A stretch of DNA of 64,000 nucleotides from Pseudomonadota bacterium. GTDB lineage: Bacteria; Pseudomonadota; Gammaproteobacteria; Burkholderiales; Burkholderiaceae_C. The stretch covers positions 53,371-117,370 of the forward strand of contig JAKOZT010000125.1 in assembly GCA_029779845.1 (NCBI GenBank), given 5' to 3'. Of the stretch, positions 33,413 to 41,596 are shown one piece after another (positions within the stretch are counted from its first letter, which is position 1; every line of letters starts with the position of its first letter). The notes beneath the pieces were generated by a model. That model had not been told where the DNA came from. It did not search any database and saw only the letters and a program-made list of their open reading frames with translations. A program made the translations under genes and the position numbers.

Positions 33413-35043
33413 GGGGGGCTCCGCAGGTCGGGGGAAGGTTCGCGCTTCGTGATCAGGTCGCTCGCCTTCTCCGCGATCATGACGACGGCCGCGTGGGTGT
33501 TGCCGCCGACGATCGACGGCATCACCGATGCATCGGCGACCCGCAATCGCGACACGCCGCGCACGTGCAGCTGGGGGTCGACGACGGCGTCGGCATCCAC
33601 GCCCATGCGGCAGGTGCCGACGGGATGGAAGGCGGTGGCCGCGGTCCGCTTCACGAAGCGGTGCAGGTCGTCGTCCACCGCAACGTCCGGCCCCGGTGAC
33701 AGCTCCGACCGGGCGTGCTGACCGAGCGCCGCGCCGGCGCCGAGCCGGCGCGCGAGCGCCAGTCCGCGAGCGAGGGTTGCGACGTCTGCGTCGTTGGCGA
33801 GCAGGCCGAAGTCGATGCGCGGCTTGTCGCGCGCGCCCGGCCCGCGAAGGCGGACCGACCCCGTCGAGACGGGGTGGAGCGCGACCACGCCGATCGCGAA
33901 GCCATGGCCCACCCCGAGCGTGCCGCCAGGCTTGCGCAGCGCGGGGCAGAACACCAGCTGCACGTCCGGACGGTCGAGGTGCGGCAGGCTGCGCACATAG
34001 CCGGCGGCCTCGAAGATGTTGGACGCGAACAGACCGTCACGACGCACCAGGTAGCGGGCCAGCTCGCTGGCCAGACGAGGCAGCGCGGCCAGCGACACGC
34101 CGTAGGACAGCCGATCCGACCCTTCCCAGACGGCTTGCGTCGACGGATGATCGACGAGAGCCTGCCCGACCGCGGGCCGATCCCGCACCACCGCGATGCC
34201 GAGCGAGGCGAGATGCGCGCCGTCGCCGATGCCCGAGCGCATCAGGATTGCGGGTGATCCGAAGGTGCCGGCCGCCAGGATCACCTCGCGACGCGCCCCC
34301 ACGCGACGCGCGTCCTCGCCGTCGAGCTGCACGCCGACCGCGTGGCCGTCCTCGACGACCACCCGCGAGACCTCGACGCCGGTCGCGACGTGCAGGTTGC
34401 GCCGCTTGCGCGCCGACTGCAGGAACGCGGTCGCGGTCGTGACGCGGCGTCCGCGCAGGATGTTCACCTGACGCAGGCCGAAGCCGTCCTGCTCGGCACC
34501 ATTGATGTCGTTGTTGCGCGCGAATCCCAGCTCGTCGGCTGCCGCGAGGAACGCGTGCGTGAGGGGATTGGCGGCCTTGACGGTCGCGACGGTCAACGGG
34601 CCGCCGCGGCCGTGGAACGGAGCGCCGAGGTCCAGGTTGTCTTCGGAGCGCAGGAAATACGGCAGCAGGTCGTCGTAGCCCCAGCCGACGTTGCCCATTG
34701 CGCGCCAATCGTCGTAGTCGCGCCGATGGCCGCGCGTGTAGACCATCCCGTTGAGGCCGCTGCTTCCCCCGAGCATCCGGCCCCTCGGCACGGGGATCTC
34801 GCGCCCGGCGAGAGCGGCCTGCGGCACGGACGTGTAGCCCCAGCTCAGCGTGCGATGGTTGATCAGGCCGACCATGCCGATCGGCACGTGAATGCAGGGA
34901 TGGCGGTCCTCCGGTCCGGCTTCCAGCAGGCAGACCGAGTGGCGCGGATCTTCCGACAGGCGGCGGGCCAGCACGCAGCCCGCGGTGCCGCCGCCGACGA
35001 CGACGAAATCGAAGGTCTCGCCGGCGACGGTGCCGCCCGCCAT
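33409..35043 (-). CDS. GMC-family FAD-dependent alcohol oxidase/dehydrogenase
   Basis: A 544-residue glucose-methanol-choline oxidoreductase: FAD motif GGGTAG (residues 17-22), GGSSGLNGMVYTRG (GMC signature 1 region), GTFGSPAILMRSGIG (signature 2) and a C-terminal catalytic His in AFHPVGTCRMG with the partner residue in VGGNTHAAVVMIAE. It oxidises a primary alcohol to an aldehyde; the ALDH gene overlapping its start codon would take the aldehyde to the acid. ATG 35043 was chosen; a longer frame runs into the ALDH gene. Confidence 0.9.
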   Translation of the reverse strand: MAGGTVAGETFDFVVVGGGTAGCVLARRLSEDPRHSVCLLEAGPEDRHPCIHVPIGMVGLINHRTLSWGYTSVPQAALAGREIPVPRGRMLGGSSGLNGMVYTRGHRRDYDDWRAMGNVGWGYDDLLPYFLRSEDNLDLGAPFHGRGGPLTVATVKAANPLTHAFLAAADELGFARNNDINGAEQDGFGLRQVNILRGRRVTTATAFLQSARKRRNLHVATGVEVSRVVVEDGHAVGVQLDGEDARRVGARREVILAAGTFGSPAILMRSGIGDGAHLASLGIAVVRDRPAVGQALVDHPSTQAVWEGSDRLSYGVSLAALPRLASELARYLVRRDGLFASNIFEAAGYVRSLPHLDRPDVQLVFCPALRKPGGTLGVGHGFAIGVVALHPVSTGSVRLRGPGARDKPRIDFGLLANDADVATLARGLALARRLGAGAALGQHARSELSPGPDVAVDDDLHRFVKRTAATAFHPVGTCRMGVDADAVVDPQLHVRGVSRLRVADASVMPSIVGGNTHAAVVMIAEKASDLITKREPSPDLRSPP

Positions 35044-36536
35044 CAGAGGGAGACCAGCACCGACTTCAGTTCGGTGTAGATCTCGACGCCTTCGCGTCCA
35101 TATTCGCGACCCCATCCGGACTGCTTGTAGCCGCCGGCCGGCAGGCTAGGGTCCAGTCCGCCGCCGTTGATCTTCACCGTGCCGGCGCGGATCCGCGAGG
35201 CGAGCTTGTGCGCAGCGCCGAGGTGGCTCGTGAACACGCTCGCCGCAAGCCCGTAGGTGGTGTCGTTCGCTTCCGCGGCCAACTCGTCGAGCGTGGCGTC
35301 GTCGAACGACACCGCGCACAGCACGGGCCCGAAGATCTCTTCGCGTCGCACCGCCATCTCGCGGTGCGTGCGGCCGAGGATCGTGGGCGCGACGAAGAAT
35401 CCCGGACCGTCGAGGGGGGCCTGGCCGGCGGCGAGCACCTCGGCGCCCTCGTCCAGGCCCGAGCGGATGTAGCCCTCGACACGGCGCTGCTGCGTCGCGG
35501 ACACCAGCGGCCCGATCTCGGTCGACGGATCGAGGCCGGCCCCGACTTTCAAGCCGCGCGCACGCGCCGCCACGCCCTTCATGAGGTCGTCGAAGATTGC
35601 CGCATGCGCGAACAGGCGCGACCCCGCGGTGCAGACTTGTCCCGTATTGAAGAAGATGCCGTTGGCCACGCCGGGGATCGCCTTGTCGAGGTCCGCATCC
35701 GGCATCACGATCACGGGCGACTTGCCTCCGAGCTCCAGCGTGAGGCGCTTGAGGTTGCCGGCCGCCGCCCGCACGATGATCTTGCCGATCTCCGTCGATC
35801 CGGTGAACGAGACCTTGTCGACATCCCCATGCGCGGCCAGGGCCGCCCCGGCCTCCTCGCCGTAGCCGGTGACGATATTGACCACGCCGGGCGGAAACCC
35901 GGCCTCGTCGATCAACTCGCCGAGCCGCAGTGCGGTCAGCGGCGTCTGTTCCGCCGGCTTGAGAACCATGGTGCACCCTGCCGCGAGGCTGGGCGCCAGC
36001 TTGCCGACGGCCGACGCGAGCGGCGCGTTCCATGCCACGATGTGACCGACCACGCCCACAGGCTCGCGCATGGTGTAGCCCAGCCACTCGCCCGGCAACG
36101 AGACCGGCGGCGTCTCGCCGTGGATCTTGGTGGCCCAGCCCGCGTTGTAGCGCAGACGCTCGGCCGCGAACGGCACATCCATCCCGAGCGAGACGCGCAG
36201 CGGCTTGCCGTTGTCGAGCGTCTCGAGGATCGCGAGCTCTGCCCGGTCGCGGTCGATCAGCTCGGCCAACTTCCACATCATGGCCGCTCGAGCGGCCGGG
36301 GTGACCTTGCGCCATGCTCCATCGAACGCCTTGCGCGCGGCAGCGACGGCGCGCTCGATGTCCGCCGCCGTGCCGCGAGGCACCGCGCAGAGCGTCGAGC
36401 CGTCGGCGGGATCGATCGTGTCGAAGGCGCCGCCGGCCTCGGCCTCCACCCACCGGCCGTCGATCAGCATCTTCTTCGGTCTGGCAAGCCAGGCGCGGGC
36501 CCGGGCCAAGACGTCATCGTGGACGGACAGGTTCAT
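35043..36536 (-). CDS. NAD(P)-dependent aldehyde dehydrogenase
   Basis: A 497-residue ALDH: FTGSTEIGK (244-252), catalytic Glu268 in LELGGKSP and nucleophile Cys302 in NTGQVCTAGSRL, with GPVLCAVSF and the C-terminal YKQSGWGREYG segment. Class I/II-like. In this operon it most likely oxidises the aldehyde made by the GMC enzyme. It overlaps its neighbours on both sides by ATGA, so the three enzymes should be made in step. Confidence 0.93.
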   Translation of the reverse strand: MNLSVHDDVLARARAWLARPKKMLIDGRWVEAEAGGAFDTIDPADGSTLCAVPRGTAADIERAVAAARKAFDGAWRKVTPAARAAMMWKLAELIDRDRAELAILETLDNGKPLRVSLGMDVPFAAERLRYNAGWATKIHGETPPVSLPGEWLGYTMREPVGVVGHIVAWNAPLASAVGKLAPSLAAGCTMVLKPAEQTPLTALRLGELIDEAGFPPGVVNIVTGYGEEAGAALAAHGDVDKVSFTGSTEIGKIIVRAAAGNLKRLTLELGGKSPVIVMPDADLDKAIPGVANGIFFNTGQVCTAGSRLFAHAAIFDDLMKGVAARARGLKVGAGLDPSTEIGPLVSATQQRRVEGYIRSGLDEGAEVLAAGQAPLDGPGFFVAPTILGRTHREMAVRREEIFGPVLCAVSFDDATLDELAAEANDTTYGLAASVFTSHLGAAHKLASRIRAGTVKINGGGLDPSLPAGGYKQSGWGREYGREGVEIYTELKSVLVSL

Positions 36537-37471
36537 CGCGGGTCCGGTTCAATGGCTGCTTGCTCGCGGCCCCACAGCCCGTCGAGGTACTGGTAGACGC
36601 GCGTGAGGTCGGCATCGCCGAGGTGCTGCAGCGCGTCGCCGAGGACACGTGCGAAGTGGCGCGGCGTGGTCTCCCCGAACCCGACGGACTCCGCCGTTTC
36701 GGCGGCGATGCGCGCGTCCTTGGTCGCCAGTGCCAGGCTGAAGTCGTGAGCGAATCTCTGCGACAGGATCTGCTGCGCAAGGACGATCTCGGTCGACAGG
36801 TTCCTCGCGTAGGACACGTTGAGGATCTCGACCATCGTCTCGGGCTTCAGGCCGAAGCGCTGACCGATCAGCAGCGCTTCGAAGTCGAGCAGCATCTGAC
36901 TGGTGCCGATGTAGTTGACGAGCGTCTTCATCGCATGGCCGGAGCCGGACGGCCCGGTGTGGAAGACCGTCTTGCCAAGGCCGCGCAGGATGGCATCGGC
37001 GCGGCGCACCGCGGACTCGGTGCCGCCTGCCATCATCGTCAGCGTGCCGGCGCGGGTGCCCGGCACGCCTCCCGAGACCGGGGCATCCACCAGCGCGTAG
37101 CCCAACGTTGCCAGGTCGGCGGCGAGTTGCCGCGTGTGCGACGGCGCGCACGACGAGCAGTCGACGATCAGCATGTCGCGGCGCGATGTTGCGACCGGCG
37201 GCGTTCCGGCGCCGTCCCCGAGCAGCGCGCGGCGCACGAAGTGCCCGTCGGGCAGCATCAGCACGAGCGCTGCGACGTCCGTCAACGCGTCGGCTGCCGA
37301 ACTCGCGGCACGCTGTCCGCTCGCCGCTTCGAACGCGTCCCGGCGCTCGTCCGAAACGTCGTACGCCTTCACGCGGAAGCCCTTGCGGGCCAGCGTGGCG
37401 GCCATGCCGCTGCCCATTGCCCCCAGGCCCAGAAATCCGATCGGTCCCGGCGCGGTGATCGCGTCAGTCAT
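36533..37471 (-). CDS. 3-hydroxyisobutyrate-dehydrogenase-like beta-hydroxyacid dehydrogenase
   Basis: A 312-residue beta-hydroxyacid dehydrogenase: Rossmann motif IGFLGLGAMGSGMA (11-24), substrate-binding VDAPVSGGVPGTRAGTLTMM, catalytic Lys in GHAMKTLVNYIG. NAD(P)-dependent oxidation of a 3-hydroxy acid or reduction of a tartronate-type semialdehyde. The ATG at 37471 was taken because an upstream ATG would extend into the regulatory region. First gene of the leftward operon, downstream of an operator copy. Confidence 0.88.
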   Translation of the reverse strand: MTDAITAPGPIGFLGLGAMGSGMAATLARKGFRVKAYDVSDERRDAFEAASGQRAASSAADALTDVAALVLMLPDGHFVRRALLGDGAGTPPVATSRRDMLIVDCSSCAPSHTRQLAADLATLGYALVDAPVSGGVPGTRAGTLTMMAGGTESAVRRADAILRGLGKTVFHTGPSGSGHAMKTLVNYIGTSQMLLDFEALLIGQRFGLKPETMVEILNVSYARNLSTEIVLAQQILSQRFAHDFSLALATKDARIAAETAESVGFGETTPRHFARVLGDALQHLGDADLTRVYQYLDGLWGREQAAIEPDPR

Positions 37472-37586
37472 GTGTGGTCTCGCGTTGACGGCCCGGGCGG
37501 CAGCATGGAACTCCAAGTCCATGCCGTCCGCGGGCCCGTTGTTGGATCGAAGGACTGCCAGCTTCGGCGATCGTCCGATTTCGCGC

Positions 37587-37606
37587 TGTCGTACGAAAGC
37601 ACGACA
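37587..37606. promoter_or_regulatory. 20-bp operator, copy C1: TGTCGT-N8-ACGACA
   Basis: A perfect inverted repeat, 116 bp upstream of the beta-hydroxyacid dehydrogenase start. Half-sites are identical to those of the copy at 17276. Confidence 0.65.
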
Positions 37607-37652
37607 CGCCGTGCCGCACCACCATCCGCCGCGCGCGCCGGATCTGCGTCAG

Positions 37653-37672
37653 CGTCGTTGTTCGGTACGACA
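37653..37672. promoter_or_regulatory. 20-bp operator, copy C2: CGTCGT-N8-ACGACA
   Basis: An inverted repeat, 91 bp upstream of the porin start codon and 66 bp (start to start) from copy C1, exactly twice the 33-bp spacing seen at the thiolase region. Confidence 0.62.
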
Positions 37673-37762
37673 GACGCAGGCTGGCGATGTCCCAACGATA
37701 GACATGCTGCGCAAAAGGGCGCCGCACATTTGTCGTGTTAGAACCATCGGAGACATACACAC

Positions 37763-38878
37763 ATGAAGCTCAGTCATCTCGCGGGCGCCGCGCTCGTCCT
37801 GTCAGCGTCTGCGGCGCTGGCCCAGCAGCAGTCCGGCGCCGTCACGATCGGCGGCATCCTCGACGCCGGCGTGCGGCGCGATTCGGGCAGCGTCGCGGGC
37901 GGCATCTACGGTGTCAATTCGGGGCAGAGCCTGCCCTCGCGGATGACGTTCAGCGGCTACGAGGATCTCGGCAGCGACCTGAAGGCCGGCTTCGTCCTGG
38001 AAACGGGCCTGGCGCTGGACACGGGCATCGGCAACTCCAATCCGCCGGGCGTGGCGGCAGGGCCGATGACGTTCGGGCGCACCGCGTCGTTGGCCATCGG
38101 CAGCGACTCCCGGGGCTACCTGTCGATGGGCCGTCAGTACACGCCGCTCTGGGCCGTGACCGCGGGTCCCGCGACGGACCCGTTCGGCGCGAGCTGGCTG
38201 GGTGGGGTCGGAACTGTCGCGACGGCCACGATCCGCGCGAGCAATTCCATCGCGTACTCGTACGGGTACACCTACAAGACGATGCTGCGTCCCGCGCCTT
38301 TCGTCGGACTGGGCGCGGGTGTGATGTATGCGCCGGGCGAAGCGGCGACGGCGACATCCAGCCGGGCCGGGGATCAGTTCGGCTTCAACGTGTCGTACGG
38401 CACGTCGAGCTTCTTCGTGGGCTATGGCTTTCACGAAGTGCGTGGTTCCAGCCCGGCCATCAGCCCGACCGCCCCGGTCAGCGACCAGCCTCGCCTGAAG
38501 CAGCAGACGCTGGCCGCGTCGTATTCGTTCGGTCCCGCCCGCGTCCACGCCGTGCTGAACAAGTCGTCGAACGGCCTCGCGGCGGCGGGCGCCGTCGATC
38601 GCCTGAACTGGGCCGTTGCGGGCTCTGCGACGCTGGGCCAGGGCACGGTCATCGCGCTGTTCGGAAAGGCCGACGACAAGACGGCGGTCAACGCCGACTT
38701 CAAGACGCTGCAGATCGGCTATCAGTACAACCTGAGCAAGCGCACGGCCCTCTACGGCGCGGCGGGCCAGATCTCGAACGGGGATGCGGCTTCGGCCAGC
38801 CTGCTCGGTTCGAACGGCACGTACGCGGCAGGCAGCCGTCCTCGCTCCATCATCGCGGGGGTCCGCCACCTCTTCTGA
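37763..38878 (+). CDS. Outer-membrane porin (Gram-negative porin family)
   Basis: A 371-residue porin. A signal peptide ends near AALAQQQ, the first strand reads AVTIGGILDAGVRRDSG, an early FSGYEDLGSDLKAGFVLE block is typical of Burkholderiales trimeric porins, and the protein ends in Phe (GVRHLF), the outer-membrane assembly signal. It should provide outer-membrane entry for the substrate of the divergent oxidation operon. Two operator copies lie in the shared upstream region. Confidence 0.92.
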   Translation: MKLSHLAGAALVLSASAALAQQQSGAVTIGGILDAGVRRDSGSVAGGIYGVNSGQSLPSRMTFSGYEDLGSDLKAGFVLETGLALDTGIGNSNPPGVAAGPMTFGRTASLAIGSDSRGYLSMGRQYTPLWAVTAGPATDPFGASWLGGVGTVATATIRASNSIAYSYGYTYKTMLRPAPFVGLGAGVMYAPGEAATATSSRAGDQFGFNVSYGTSSFFVGYGFHEVRGSSPAISPTAPVSDQPRLKQQTLAASYSFGPARVHAVLNKSSNGLAAAGAVDRLNWAVAGSATLGQGTVIALFGKADDKTAVNADFKTLQIGYQYNLSKRTALYGAAGQISNGDAASASLLGSNGTYAAGSRPRSIIAGVRHLF

Positions 38879-39304
38879 TCGCGCCCAGACGCGCTGCGGG
38901 CTGACCTCTTCCCAGCCACGCAGTCCGGGCGCCAAGGACGTTCCGCGCCCGCAGGCCTGCTCCATCGAGTCTGGCCGGAGAGCGGCGGCGTGCATGCCTA
39001 TCGCAAGCCGGCGCCCGGCATGCGCGACCTGGGCTGGCGCCGCCGCATCTTTGGACCCTGGCCACCCTCGCTGTCGCTGCCATCGCTTGATCGTCCGTGT
39101 CAACGCAACGTCGTTGCCTTCCGGGTCCGACACCAGGAAGAGGATGCCGACAGACTTCCGACACTCGCCGTAGCGCAATGCGATGGCAGTACCTCCGCCA
39201 TGCCGCATCGCAACGAAGCCCTCGGGCGCGGGTCGACGCCGGAGGAGGCGGCGTTCCTGCTGGAGCCGGGGTAGCGGTTCTGGGTTCTGGGTTCTGGCTT
39301 ACGA
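38879..39304. other. Non-coding stretch between porin and TonB receptor
   Basis: About 430 bp with no gene I can support; the regulatory part before the receptor is listed separately. Open frames occur on both strands, the longest on the minus strand running back through the porin, but none has a family signature or a ribosome site. It may contain a decayed gene. Confidence 0.4.
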
Positions 39305-39333
39305 TTCGTAGTGCGAGTCGTTCGCATTACAAT
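39305..39333 (+). promoter_or_regulatory. Fur-box-containing promoter of the TonB receptor
   Basis: A -35-like TTCGTA (39305-39310), 17-bp spacer and -10 TACAAT (39328-39333). The spacer is filled by a Fur-box-like dyad TGCGA-N5-TCGCA (39312-39326) within AGTGCGAGTCGTTCGCATT, so Fe(II)-Fur binding would block polymerase. Iron repression of the receptor is a firm expectation for this family. Confidence 0.68.
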
Positions 39334-39426
39334 CGCTGCTTGCTGTGCCATGCCCGCCCGGCCCTCGGCCGCGGGAGGGCGACAGCCGCCGCCGCGAAGA
39401 ATCCACCTCGAGATCCGGAGTCCCCG

Positions 39427-41520
39427 ATGAAGCATCCGTTCATGATGACCGCTTGCGCCCTGGCGGCCTGCGTTGCGCTCGGCGACGGCGCACGCGCGCA
39501 GGACAGCAAGGAGAAGGACAAGGAGACCACGCTCGAAGCGGTCGTCGTCACCGGCAAGCGCGAGCACCGCGTCTCCAAGGGCGCGACCAACCTGCCGCTG
39601 GAGATCAAGGACACGCCGCAGTCGATCAGCACGATCGACAAGGAAGACATGCGCGACTTCGGCGCCACCGACAGCAACGACGCGCTGCGCTACGGCACCG
39701 GCCTCGTCGTCGAGGAATGGGAGACCAACCGCACCAGCTACTTCTCGCGCGGCTTCCAGGTGATGCTGACGCAGGTCGACGGCCTGGGCATGACCAACGA
39801 GTGGGGCATCGCGGAAGGCCAGCAGGACACCTACCTGTTCGAGCGCATCGAGCTGATCCGAGGCGCCAACGGGCTGCTGACCGGTGTCGGCAACGCCTCG
39901 GGCACGATCAACTACGTGCGCAAGCGGCCCACCAACAAGGACGGCGGTGAGGTGATCCTCACGGGCGGCTCGCACGAATTCGGGCGCCTCGCGGTCGACT
40001 ACAACAAGGTGTTCACCGAAGACGGCACCTGGGCCGGCCGCCTCGTCGTCGCGCAGGAGGACAAGGGCTCGTACCTGCGCTCGCTGCACAACCATCGCGG
40101 CACGATCTACGGCGTGGTCGACGGCCAGATCGGCAGCAGCGGCGTGCTGACCTTCGGCTTCGGCTACCAGGACGCCAAGCAGCAGTCGCCGATGTGGGGT
40201 TCTCTGACGCTCAACCGTGCCGACGGCACGCGCGTCGACTTCCCGCGCTCGTCGTCGACCTCGCAAGACTGGAGCTATTGGTATACGCGCTCCTACAACG
40301 TCTTCGCCGAATACACGCACACGCTGTCGGCCGACTGGGAAGCCAAGCTCACGTACAACCACCGCAAGGGCACCGAAGACACCAAGCTGTTCTACGCCTA
40401 CGGCACGCTGGCGGCGGACAACACCGGCCTCGTCGGCTGGCCGTACCGCAGCGATGGCGACGCGACCAGCGACATCCTCGACGCCAACCTCACCGGCCGC
40501 TTCGGCGCCTTCGGTCGCAAACACGAGGTGATCCTGGGGCTGAGCCACTCGAAGCAGAAGAAGTTCTCCGAGTACTACAGCATCACCAGCCCCGCCGGCC
40601 CGGCGCTGCCGGCTTTCCCGTATCCCGGCGACGTCTATCCGGAGCCGACCTGGGGCCCGACGCTGGTCGGAGCGGACGGCAAGCAGCAGCTCACGCGCCT
40701 GTACGCGGCGACGCGCCTGCAGCTGACCGACAGCCTGAAGGGCATCGCCGGCGTCAACGCCGTCAACCTGAAGCGCGACGGCACCTCGATCTATGGCGGC
40801 GGCGTCGCATTGAACAACGACAAGACCGACAAGGTCAGCCCGTACGTCGGCCTCACCTACGACGTCACACCCGACATGCTGGCCTACGCCTCGTATTCGG
40901 ACATCTTCCAGGCCCAGGAGCAGAGGGACATCAACGGCCAGTTCCTGCCGGCGATGAAGGGCATCAATGCCGAGGTCGGCGTGAAGGCCGAGTGGCTGGA
41001 CCGCAAGCTGCTGACCACCTTCGCCCTCTTCACCGCCAAGCAGACGGGCCTGGCGACGCTGGCCGGCACCGACCCCCAAACCCAGCAGTCGTGGTACGAG
41101 GGCAAGGACGTGAAGTCGCGCGGCTTCGAGGTCGAGGTGTCCGGCCGCATCAGCGCCGACACCCGGCTGACCGCCGGCTTCACGAAGCTGAAGCTGACCG
41201 GCCCCGACGGCAACGACATCTACGAATGGGTGCCGCGCACGACCGTCAACCTGCGCGCTGACACGCGCGTGCCGATGCTGCCCAGGCTCAAGCTCGGCGC
41301 CGCGGCGCGCTGGCAGTCCGAGGTGTTCCGCATCGCCGGCCCGAAGCAGGATTCCTATCTCGTCGCCAACGCCTTCGCCGCCTACGAACTGAGCGACGCG
41401 GCGACGCTGCGCTTCAACGTCGACAACCTGACCGACAAGAAGTACCTCCGGACGGTGCAGTTCGGCGCGATCTACGCGGCGCCGCGCACCTACGCGGTCT
41501 CGCTCGAATACAAGCTCTGA
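39427..41520 (+). CDS. TonB-dependent siderophore receptor (FhuE/FpvA type without STN)
   Basis: A 697-residue outer-membrane receptor: signal peptide to about GARAQ, a TonB-box-like LEAVVVTG, plug domain (NLPLEIKDTPQSISTIDKED, FERIELIRGANGLLTGVGNA, GTINYVRKRP) and a 22-strand beta barrel ending in an aromatic-rich strand (YAVSLEYKL). It imports a ferric siderophore with energy from TonB-ExbBD. No siderophore synthesis or inner-membrane transporter is adjacent. The ATG at 39427 gives a good signal peptide. Confidence 0.92.
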   Translation: MKHPFMMTACALAACVALGDGARAQDSKEKDKETTLEAVVVTGKREHRVSKGATNLPLEIKDTPQSISTIDKEDMRDFGATDSNDALRYGTGLVVEEWETNRTSYFSRGFQVMLTQVDGLGMTNEWGIAEGQQDTYLFERIELIRGANGLLTGVGNASGTINYVRKRPTNKDGGEVILTGGSHEFGRLAVDYNKVFTEDGTWAGRLVVAQEDKGSYLRSLHNHRGTIYGVVDGQIGSSGVLTFGFGYQDAKQQSPMWGSLTLNRADGTRVDFPRSSSTSQDWSYWYTRSYNVFAEYTHTLSADWEAKLTYNHRKGTEDTKLFYAYGTLAADNTGLVGWPYRSDGDATSDILDANLTGRFGAFGRKHEVILGLSHSKQKKFSEYYSITSPAGPALPAFPYPGDVYPEPTWGPTLVGADGKQQLTRLYAATRLQLTDSLKGIAGVNAVNLKRDGTSIYGGGVALNNDKTDKVSPYVGLTYDVTPDMLAYASYSDIFQAQEQRDINGQFLPAMKGINAEVGVKAEWLDRKLLTTFALFTAKQTGLATLAGTDPQTQQSWYEGKDVKSRGFEVEVSGRISADTRLTAGFTKLKLTGPDGNDIYEWVPRTTVNLRADTRVPMLPRLKLGAAARWQSEVFRIAGPKQDSYLVANAFAAYELSDAATLRFNVDNLTDKKYLRTVQFGAIYAAPRTYAVSLEYKL

Positions 41521-41596
41521 GAGTAGAGAGCCGCCCCGAGCCGCCCCGCGGCCGGCTCAGGCAAGATGGTGCGCCGCCATCCCCCGAGCCGCCGCC

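Noticed and set aside
37472..37522. Longer start for the beta-hydroxyacid dehydrogenase
   Set aside because: It would add unconserved residues ahead of the Rossmann motif; ATG 37471 fits the family N-terminus.
38879..39304. Minus-strand reading with a DPEGNDV segment that briefly looks protein-like
   Set aside because: Only about 50 residues look plausible, no family fits, and the frame continues antisense into the porin.
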